A DNA stretch of 10,833 nucleotides from Lachnospiraceae bacterium (GTDB taxonomy: Bacteria > Bacillota > Clostridia > Lachnospirales > Lachnospiraceae), in assembly GCA_900770225.1 (NCBI GenBank), contig CAAGJU010000083.1, positions 1-10,833 on the forward strand, given 5' to 3'. The notes below the pieces were generated by a model. That model was given only the letters and a program-made list of their open reading frames with translations, was not told the DNA's origin and did no database searches. Position numbers and translations under genes: made by a program. Shown in pieces: positions 5,767 through 10,833 of this stretch (position 1 is the stretch's first letter; every line of letters starts with the position of its first letter).

Positions 5767-5827
5767 ATACTTGTGCATACTAATCAAGTATGTTATAATG
5801 CCGCATGGTTGTTACAAAGGTGTAACA
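5767..5827 (+). promoter_or_regulatory. gdhA promoter with two inverted repeats (candidate operators)
   Basis: TTGTGC (5771-5776), a 17-nt spacer, and extended -10 TGT-TATAAT (TATAAT 5794-5799) form the promoter; the start would be near 5806. Two inverted repeats bracket it. ATACTTG (5767-5773) with CAAGTAT (5785-5791) overlaps the -35 and spacer. TGTTACA (5810-5816) with TGTAACA (5821-5827) lies just downstream of the start. Both positions suit repressor binding. The downstream one resembles, but does not match the spacing of, the Rex operator (half-sites 8 rather than 6 apart). The leader is about 72 nt. Confidence 0.65.
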
Positions 5828-5877
5828 TAGCCATATTTTAACCATTTTATATTTTTATCCACAGGGAGGATAAACAC

Positions 5878-7212
5878 ATGTCTTACGTTGATGAGGTCTA
5901 CGAAAGAGTCGTAGCAAAGAACCCCGCTGAGCCGGAGTTTCATCAGGCAGTAAAAGAGTTTCTGGAGAGCATTCGTCCTGTTGTTGACAAACATGAGGAA
6001 GAATACAGAAAGACAGCTCTTCTTGAGAGACTGACAGAGCCGGAGCGCCAGATCCGTTTCCGTGTTCCGTGGGTTGATGACAAGGGCCAGGTACAGGTAA
6101 ATACCGGATACCGCGTTCAGTTTAACAGTGCCATCGGACCGTACAAGGGAGGCCTGCGTTTCCATCCTTCCGTATATCTGGGCATTATCAAGTTCCTTGG
6201 ATTTGAGCAGATCTTCAAGAACTCTCTGACCGGACTGCCGATCGGCGGCGGCAAGGGTGGTTCTGACTTTGATCCGAAGGGCAAATCTGACAGAGAGGTT
6301 ATGGCATTCTGCCAGAGCTTCATGACAGAGCTTTACAGACATATCGGCGCAGATACTGATGTTCCTGCCGGTGATATCGGTGTAGGCGGACGTGAGATCG
6401 GCTATCTGTATGGCCAGTACAAGAGAATCACCGGCCTGTATGAAGGCGTTCTGACAGGCAAGGGCCTGACCTACGGCGGATCTCTCGCAAGAACAGAAGC
6501 TACCGGCTATGGCCTGCTGTACTTCACAAAAGAGCTCCTGAAGATCAACGGCAAGGATATCAAGGGAATGACAGCTGCTGTTTCCGGTGCCGGCAACGTA
6601 GCTATCTACGCGATCCAGAAGGCTCAGCAGATGGGCGTAAAGGTTCTGACCTGCTCTGATTCTACTGGCTGGATCTATGATCCGGACGGCATTGATGTGG
6701 CAACGCTGCAGGAGGTTAAGGAAGTTCATCGTGCACGTCTGACCGAGTACAAGGCAAAACGTCCGAATTCCGTATATCATGAGGGACGCGGCGTATGGGT
6801 TACCAAGACGGATCTCGCTCTTCCGTGCGCTACACAGAACGAGCTGACACTTGATGATGCCAAGACACTGGTTGAGAACGGCTGCATTGCTGTCTGCGAG
6901 GGCGCAAACATGCCTACTACACTGGATGCTACTGAGTATCTCAAGAGCCATGGCGTAATCTTCGGACCGGCCAAGGCTGCCAATGCCGGCGGTGTTGCTA
7001 CTTCCGCACTTGAGATGTCTCAGAACAGCGAGCGTCTGTCCTGGACATTCGAAGAGGTTGATCAGAAGCTGCAGCAGATCATGATCAACATCGTTCACAA
7101 TATCGATAACGCAGCACGCGAGTACGGCAAGGAAGGCGACTATGCAGCAGGCGCCAACATCGCCGGATTCCTGAAGGTTGCTGACGCTATGCAGGCACAG
7201 GGCATCGTCTGA
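5878..7212 (+). CDS. gdhA: Glutamate dehydrogenase
   Basis: A 444-residue hexameric-type glutamate dehydrogenase interconverting 2-oxoglutarate plus ammonium and glutamate in the cytoplasm, the link between nitrogen assimilation and carbon metabolism. The substrate-side lysines are at Lys90 (GPYKGG), Lys114 and Lys126 (GGGKGG). The catalytic Asp is Asp166 in PAGDIGVGGREIG. These sit one residue later than in the clostridial reference enzyme. The Rossmann motif SGAGNVA is at 236-242, and the following strand ends CSDSTG, resembling NADP-preferring enzymes (ASDSSG in E. coli). NADP use is therefore likely but not certain. The start is ATG 5878, with GGGAGG 8 nt upstream. It has its own promoter with candidate operators and no co-transcribed neighbour. 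Its downstream region carries two large structured elements before a terminator. Confidence 0.96.
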   Translation: MSYVDEVYERVVAKNPAEPEFHQAVKEFLESIRPVVDKHEEEYRKTALLERLTEPERQIRFRVPWVDDKGQVQVNTGYRVQFNSAIGPYKGGLRFHPSVYLGIIKFLGFEQIFKNSLTGLPIGGGKGGSDFDPKGKSDREVMAFCQSFMTELYRHIGADTDVPAGDIGVGGREIGYLYGQYKRITGLYEGVLTGKGLTYGGSLARTEATGYGLLYFTKELLKINGKDIKGMTAAVSGAGNVAIYAIQKAQQMGVKVLTCSDSTGWIYDPDGIDVATLQEVKEVHRARLTEYKAKRPNSVYHEGRGVWVTKTDLALPCATQNELTLDDAKTLVENGCIAVCEGANMPTTLDATEYLKSHGVIFGPAKAANAGGVATSALEMSQNSERLSWTFEEVDQKLQQIMINIVHNIDNAAREYGKEGDYAAGANIAGFLKVADAMQAQGIV

Positions 7213-7242
7213 CCCGCTGAACCACAGCAGATATCATTTTTG

Positions 7243-7295
7243 AATGCAGATATTTCCATCCGAGGGTCCGCCTGGCGGGTGGAAGTATCTGCATT
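7243..7295 (+). repeat. Long 20-bp hairpin downstream of gdhA
   Basis: Bases 7243-7262 pair with 7276-7295 over 20 bp, interrupted only by two G.U positions, around a 13-nt loop. The stem starts 30 nt after the gdhA stop. The sequence after it (TCTGTATCTTC) is a poor T-run, so it may be a weak terminator, an mRNA 3'-end stabiliser, or a separate structured element. G.U tolerance favours function as plus-strand RNA. Confidence 0.75.
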
Positions 7296-7334
7296 TCTGT
7301 ATCTTCAGACAGATAATAGTTCATACGTTGCCAG

Positions 7335-7487
7335 AGCCACGGAACACATGGAGACTCCCAAGCCGAGACATCCGCAGGCGTCGGTGGTTAATGAGTCCGA
7401 GCGTAGTGAAGGGCGAATTTACCACCGCTACGCCGAGGACAAGCGAGAGCGTGTCGAGGCTGGAAGTCTCCATGTGTGACAGTGGCT
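7335..7487 (+). repeat. Nested junction element containing the 68-nt structured repeat (copy A)
   Basis: Outer arms are AGCCAC (7335-7340) with GTGGCT (7482-7487) and ACACATGGAGACT (7344-7356) with its perfect complement (7465-7477). They continue with AGCC (7361-7364) and GGCT (7458-7461). Inside are two hairpins. The first is the 68-nt repeat unit at 7369-7436, with stem 7377-7388/7421-7434 and an internal GAGCGTAGTGA cap. The second, smaller one is at 7438-7455 (GACA/TGTC, GC, loop GAGA). The whole forms a three-way junction. A related 68-nt unit is at 10766-10833. No coding potential with a ribosome site was found. Confidence 0.75.
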
Positions 7488-7504
7488 GAAGAGTGAACAG
7501 TAAC

Positions 7505-7537
7505 GGCCATCCGGCGGGCGTCCGGATGGCCTTCTTT
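7505..7537 (+). terminator. Rho-independent terminator between gdhA and murA
   Basis: A perfect 10-bp stem, GGCCATCCGG (7505-7514) with CCGGATGGCC (7522-7531), then TTCTTT. It ends any transcript reading through the structured elements after gdhA. Confidence 0.88.
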
Positions 7538-7563
7538 ACAATTCCTTAATTATAGTTTAAGAT
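7535..7563 (+). promoter_or_regulatory. Putative murA promoter
   Basis: TTTACA (7535-7540), a 17-nt spacer, TAAGAT (7558-7563). The start would be near 7570, giving a leader of about 68 nt. Both boxes are partial matches. It is the best candidate between the terminator and the gene, but an alternative TATAGT at 7551 lacks a good -35. Confidence 0.4.
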
Positions 7564-7637
7564 TATCCACAGATTATGACCAAAACCAAAGCGTCTGTGA
7601 ACTGGGGAGATCCGGACGCCTGATTCATGAGGTGAAT

Positions 7638-8930
7638 ATGGATAAATATGTGATCAAGGGTGGAAATCCGCTGGTCGGCGAAGTGGAAATTGGGGGAGCC
7701 AAAAACGCTGCGCTTGCAATCCTTACAGCGGCCATTATGACCGACGAACCGGTAGTTGTCGACAATATACCGGATGTAAGTGATATCAATGTTCTGCTTG
7801 AAGCTATTTCCGTCATTGGTGCGCAGGTGGAAAGAACCAGTCGTCATTCGGTGGTGATCAACGGATCTACGATCGAATCTGTCAGCGTGGATTATGAATA
7901 TATCAAAAAAATCCGCGCTTCCTATTATCTGCTCGGTGCGCTGCTCGGCAAGTACAAGAGAGCGGAGGTGCCGCTTCCGGGAGGCTGCAATATCGGAAGC
8001 CGCCCGATCGATCAGCATCTCAAGGGTTTCCGGGCGCTCGGTGCTACCGTGGCGATACGTCACGGTGTGATCATGGCGTCAGCGCAGGATCTGCACGGCG
8101 CGCATATTTTTCTGGACATGGTATCCGTCGGAGCGACGATCAATATCATGATGGCGGCCTCCATGGCGAGGGGAAATACCATCATTGAGAACGCGGCGAG
8201 AGAGCCGCATGTCGTTGATGCGGCGAACTTCCTGAACAGCATGGGCGCCAATATCAAGGGCGCAGGAACTGATGTCATCCGTATCCGTGGCGTTGAGAAA
8301 CTTCACAGAACAGGATATGCCATCGTTCCGGATATGATCGAGGCCGGTACGTATATGTTTGCCGCCGCGGCTACGAAGGGAGACATCCTGATCAAAAATG
8401 TCATCCCGAAGCATCTGGAGGCGATCACAGCAAAGCTCGTCGAGATCGGCTGTCAGGTCGAGGAGTTCGACGATGCCGTACGTGTCATCGCAAAGAACCG
8501 TCTGAATAAAACGCATGTGAAGACGCTTCCTTATCCGGGCTTTCCTACGGACATGCAGCCGCAGATCAGTGTGGCACTCTGTCTCGCCAAAGGCACGAGT
8601 ATCGTGACCGAGAGTATTTTTGAAAACCGGTTCAAATATGTGGATGAACTCTCGCGCATGGGTGCGAGTATCAAGGTCGAGGGAAATTCAGCGATCATCG
8701 ACGGCGTGGAATCTCTGACAGGCGCCAGGATTTCAGCACCTGATCTCCGCGCAGGAGCGGCACTGGTCATTGCCGGTCTCGCTGCCGACGGCATTACGGT
8801 GATCGATGACATCGTCTATATCCAGAGAGGATATGAGGATTTCGACATCAAACTGCAGGAGCTTGGAGGACAGATTGAAAAAGTGTCTGACGAGCGCGAA
8901 ATCCAGAAATTCCGCCTGAGAGTCGGCTGA
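7638..8930 (+). CDS. murA: UDP-N-acetylglucosamine 1-carboxyvinyltransferase
   Basis: A 430-residue enolpyruvyl transferase making the first committed peptidoglycan precursor, UDP-GlcNAc-enolpyruvate, from UDP-GlcNAc and phosphoenolpyruvate in the cytoplasm. Active-site residues are all present. Lys22-Asn23 are in GGAKNAAL and Arg93 is in IRASYY. The catalytic, fosfomycin-target Cys117 is in PGGCNIGSRP (Cys115 in E. coli). Asp305 is in TDMQ, Arg371 in DLRAG and Arg397 in IQRGYE. The Cys indicates normal fosfomycin sensitivity of the site. The start is ATG 7638, since GAGG lies about 5 nt upstream; an in-frame GTG at 7632 would sit inside that Shine-Dalgarno and is unlikely. It is followed by a strong terminator and then the separately controlled metK. 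Many Firmicutes carry two murA paralogues; which one this is cannot be told from the window. Confidence 0.96.
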   Translation: MDKYVIKGGNPLVGEVEIGGAKNAALAILTAAIMTDEPVVVDNIPDVSDINVLLEAISVIGAQVERTSRHSVVINGSTIESVSVDYEYIKKIRASYYLLGALLGKYKRAEVPLPGGCNIGSRPIDQHLKGFRALGATVAIRHGVIMASAQDLHGAHIFLDMVSVGATINIMMAASMARGNTIIENAAREPHVVDAANFLNSMGANIKGAGTDVIRIRGVEKLHRTGYAIVPDMIEAGTYMFAAAATKGDILIKNVIPKHLEAITAKLVEIGCQVEEFDDAVRVIAKNRLNKTHVKTLPYPGFPTDMQPQISVALCLAKGTSIVTESIFENRFKYVDELSRMGASIKVEGNSAIIDGVESLTGARISAPDLRAGAALVIAGLAADGITVIDDIVYIQRGYEDFDIKLQELGGQIEKVSDEREIQKFRLRVG

Positions 8931-8964
8931 TGGTCTTCATAAAAATGATTGAGGGATGACAATA

Positions 8965-9000
8965 CCGGGTGTACGGAAACTCCGTGGCATCCGGTTTTTT
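8965..9000 (+). terminator. Rho-independent terminator after murA
   Basis: CCGGGTG (8965-8971) pairs with CATCCGG (8988-8994), one G.U. An inner ACGGA pairs with TCCGT, and six T follow (8995-9000). It lies 34 nt after the murA stop. Confidence 0.92.
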
Positions 9001-9053
9001 GTGTGTTTGGTTGGACAAAAAGTTCCGCGTGTCCTAACAGGGTACAAATTGCC

Positions 9054-9082
9054 TTGACTGTACCCGCAAGGGGCGTTATCGT
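9054..9082 (+). promoter_or_regulatory. Putative metK promoter
   Basis: TTGACT (9054-9059), a 17-nt spacer, TATCGT (9077-9082). The start near 9089 would place the SAM-I aptamer about 47 nt into the leader. The -35 is good, the -10 moderate. Confidence 0.5.
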
Positions 9083-9135
9083 ACGATACAGAAACAGACA
9101 GATACTCATTTATTTTTCTACAACTGCATATGCTT

Positions 9136-9238
9136 TCTCTTATTCAGAGTGGCGGAGGTACATAGGACCTTTGAAACCACGGCAACCCCGATTTATCGGA
9201 AGGTGCCCGCCTGAGCGAGATTATCGAACAATAAGGGA
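9136..9238 (+). promoter_or_regulatory. SAM-I (S-box) riboswitch aptamer
   Basis: A conserved S-box aptamer. P1 is formed by 9136-9144 with 9230-9238 (9 bp, one G.U). It is followed by the AGAGTGGCGGAGG segment, then TTTGAAACCACGGCAACC. The small P3 hairpin CCGATTTATCGG, GGTGC and the P4 region lead back to P1. It binds S-adenosylmethionine. When SAM is high, P1 is stable and the downstream terminator forms, shutting off metK. Position directly upstream of metK, the SAM synthetase gene, fits this feedback exactly. Sequence identification is strong; the exact antiterminator pairing was not resolved by hand. Confidence 0.93.
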
Positions 9239-9245
9239 GTCGATC

Positions 9246-9281
9246 GCCGGATCTTCTTCGTTATGATGATCCGGCTTCTTT
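9246..9281 (+). terminator. Riboswitch-controlled terminator upstream of metK
   Basis: GCCGGATC (9246-9253) pairs with GATCCGGC (9268-9275), followed by TTCTTTC. It lies 7 nt after the SAM-I P1 helix and more than 100 nt before the metK start, as expected for the expression platform of a transcription-terminating S-box. Confidence 0.85.
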
Positions 9282-9394
9282 CGTGTATACGTGTACAGCA
9301 GGCCTCATCCGGCCATGAAGTGGTCATCGCACAGCTGTTCATTGACGCGATAAGAGGAAAGCAGAACGGTAACCATTTCAGGAGGAACTGTGAG

Positions 9395-10579
9395 ATGGAA
9401 AAAAGATTGTTCACATCCGAGTCCGTAACAGAAGGACATCCGGATAAGGTCTGCGACGCTGTCAGCGACGCGATTCTTGACGCCTGCCTCGCGCAGGATC
9501 CGTACAGCCGTGTGGCATGCGAGACAGTTGCCTGCACCGGATTCGTACTGGTGACCGGTGAGATCACAACCAAGGCAATTGTCGATTATCAGGACATTGT
9601 CCGCAAGACAGTCAATGAGATCGGCTATGACAACGCTGACTGCCAGTTCAACGGCAATACCTGCGCTGTATTCGTAGCGCTCGACAGACAGTCTGCCGAT
9701 ATCGCGCTGGGTGTCGACAAATCCCTCGAGGCAAAGAAGGGTGGCCAGGAAGAGGATCTGAATACCGGTGCCGGTGACCAGGGCATGATGTTCGGCTATG
9801 CCTGCAATGAGACGCCGGAACTGATGCCGTATCCGATCGAGCTGGCACACAAGCTGTCCAGAAAGCTGACGGAAGTCCGCAAAAACGGTACACTGCCTTA
9901 CCTCCGTCCGGATGGAAAGACACAGGTTTCCGTAGAATATGACGAGAACAACTGCCCGGTGAGACTCGAGGCTGTCGTACTTTCCACACAGCATGACGAG
10001 AATGTCAGCCAGGAGCAGATCCACAAGGACATTCGCAAATATGTCTTTGACGAAGTTCTCGACCCGAAGATGATCGATGAGAATACAAAGATCTACATCA
10101 ATCCGACAGGACGTTTCGTTATCGGCGGACCTCACGGAGATGCCGGCCTCACAGGCCGTAAGATCATCGTAGATACCTACGGCGGATATGCCCGTCACGG
10201 CGGCGGTGCTTTCTCCGGTAAGGATCCGACGAAGGTAGACCGTTCCGCAGCTTACGCAGCACGCTATGTGGCGAAAAATATTGTAGCCGCAGGCCTTGCG
10301 GACAGAGCGGAAATCCAGCTTTCCTACGCCATCGGCGTAGCAGAGCCGACTTCCATCAATATCGACACATTCGGAACCGGCAAGCTGAGCGATGAGGAGC
10401 TTGTAAAGATCATCCGCGAGCACTTCGATCTCCGCCCGGCCGGCATCATCAAGATGCTGGATCTGCGCCGTCCGATCTATCGTCAGACTGCTGCATACGG
10501 ACACTTCGGCCGCACCGATGTCGATCTGCCCTGGGAGCACACAGACAAGGCAGATGCACTCCGCAAGTATCTGAAGTAA
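9395..10579 (+). CDS. metK: S-adenosylmethionine synthetase
   Basis: A 394-residue methionine adenosyltransferase making SAM from methionine and ATP in the cytoplasm; length is typical. Visible motifs are GHPDKVCD (14-21), with His15 and Asp17 in the ATP/metal site; the signature GAGDQG (125-130); GGPHGDAGLTGRK (244-256), the P-loop-like segment; and GGGAFSGKDPTKVDRSAAY (269-287) with active-site lysines. The frame is open back to 9263, but the true start is ATG 9395: GGAGG at 9381-9385 lies 9 nt upstream, the MEKRLFTSESVTEGHPDK N-terminus matches the family, and the upstream codons would overlap the riboswitch terminator. Expression is controlled by the SAM-I riboswitch. A terminator follows at 10655-10690. 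Confidence 0.97.
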   Translation: MEKRLFTSESVTEGHPDKVCDAVSDAILDACLAQDPYSRVACETVACTGFVLVTGEITTKAIVDYQDIVRKTVNEIGYDNADCQFNGNTCAVFVALDRQSADIALGVDKSLEAKKGGQEEDLNTGAGDQGMMFGYACNETPELMPYPIELAHKLSRKLTEVRKNGTLPYLRPDGKTQVSVEYDENNCPVRLEAVVLSTQHDENVSQEQIHKDIRKYVFDEVLDPKMIDENTKIYINPTGRFVIGGPHGDAGLTGRKIIVDTYGGYARHGGGAFSGKDPTKVDRSAAYAARYVAKNIVAAGLADRAEIQLSYAIGVAEPTSINIDTFGTGKLSDEELVKIIREHFDLRPAGIIKMLDLRRPIYRQTAAYGHFGRTDVDLPWEHTDKADALRKYLK

Positions 10580-10591
10580 CATCCGCGGCAG

Positions 10592-10625
10592 CCGGAACGT
10601 GAAAGCGTTAGCGTTGCACCTCCGG
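10592..10625 (+). repeat. Imperfect hairpin in the metK 3' region
   Basis: CCGGA (10592-10596) pairs with TCCGG (10621-10625), and inside GTG (10599-10601) pairs with CAC (10617-10619). The centre carries an AGCGTTAGCG segment. No T-run follows. It could be a 3'-end RNA structure or a minor relative of the other intergenic hairpins. Confidence 0.4.
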
Positions 10626-10654
10626 TATCCGATGATAAGAACATCCGCTGACAG

Positions 10655-10690
10655 GCGTCCCGCACGGAAGTGACCGCGCGGGGCGTTTTG
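10655..10690 (+). terminator. Rho-independent terminator after metK
   Basis: GCGTCCCGC (10655-10663) pairs with GCGGGGCGT (10678-10686) with wobbles, and an inner CGG pairs with CCG. TTTTG follows. It lies 75 nt after the metK stop. Confidence 0.75.
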
Positions 10691-10765
10691 TGTTACACTC
10701 ATGGAGATGGCACCAATTATGTATCGGAAGCATGGCCAGGTATACAGAGGCCTTCAACCCGCAAC

Positions 10766-10833
10766 CATCCGCAGACGCCGGTGGTTGGCGAGTACGAGCG
10801 TAGCGATGGACGAGTCTACCACCGCTGCGTCGA
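10766..10833 (+). repeat. 68-nt structured repeat (copy B), element cut by the window end
   Basis: It aligns without gaps to 7369-7436, with 55 of 68 positions identical. The stem is 10774-10785 with 10818-10831 and has the same 2-nt bulge. Above it come a 3-bp helix (10787-10789/10814-10816), a tandem G.A, a short helix, a second tandem G.A and a GC-GTA-GC cap centred on GAGCGTAGCGA. Changes relative to copy A largely keep the pairing. The outer arm seen around copy A would correspond to about 10735-10760 here; its partner lies outside the window. Confidence 0.8.

Noticed and set aside
5810..5829. Rex (NADH-sensing) operator at the gdhA promoter
   Set aside because: Half-sites TTGTTA and TAACA are present but are separated by 8 rather than 6 bases, and the right half ends CAT. 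Kept only as an unnamed inverted repeat.
7240..7489. Two overlapping short open frames after gdhA
   Set aside because: They run through the 20-bp hairpin and the junction element in two frames at once, with no Shine-Dalgarno and no known domain.
9263..9394. 44-residue N-terminal extension of metK
   Set aside because: It overlaps the riboswitch terminator and has no family match. GGAGG at 9381-9385 sets the start at 9395.

Overview
The window reads as chromosome from a Gram-positive Clostridia, most likely Lachnospiraceae-like. Support comes from TTG/GTG/ATG starts behind strong AGGAGG-type ribosome binding sites, tRNA genes with no encoded CCA, an S-box (SAM-I) riboswitch on metK, a CBS/DRTGG-type family II pyrophosphatase, and a hexameric-type glutamate dehydrogenase. 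The family assignment is inference. No mobile element, prophage or CRISPR array was seen.

Layout. Bases 1-940 are a tRNA locus. A Thr/Tyr pair lies on the minus strand (Tyr cut by the window edge), and Tyr-Thr-fMet-Phe-Lys lie on the plus strand. Between Phe and Lys sits an unusual block of about 240 nt that folds into a closed multi-hairpin structure. Bases 1012-2196 encode a membrane-anchored S11 D,D-carboxypeptidase and 2261-2602 a small GIY-YIG protein. A structured, repeat-rich intergenic region (2603-2975) follows, then a short two-S1-domain protein on the minus strand (2976-3722). Divergent from it is a CBS-DRTGG inorganic pyrophosphatase (4014-5693). gdhA (5878-7212), murA (7638-8930) and metK (9395-10579) follow, each with its own apparent promoter and terminator. 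metK also has a SAM-I riboswitch.

The genes are housekeeping functions and mostly monocistronic: translation (tRNAs, S1), wall synthesis and trimming (murA, carboxypeptidase), nitrogen assimilation (gdhA), methyl donor synthesis (metK) and pyrophosphate removal.

The most interesting content is between the genes. A 68-nt unit occurs downstream of gdhA and again downstream of metK at the window end. The copies align without gaps and differ at 13 positions. When each is folded as one hairpin, eight changes fall in four double-compensated pairs and three more are wobble-compatible. This pattern suggests selection on an RNA structure. The hairpin architecture (helix, tandem G.A, 4-bp helix, tandem G.A, cap) recurs in the insert between tRNA-Phe and tRNA-Lys. 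Together these suggest a dispersed family of structured intergenic elements that I do not recognise by name.
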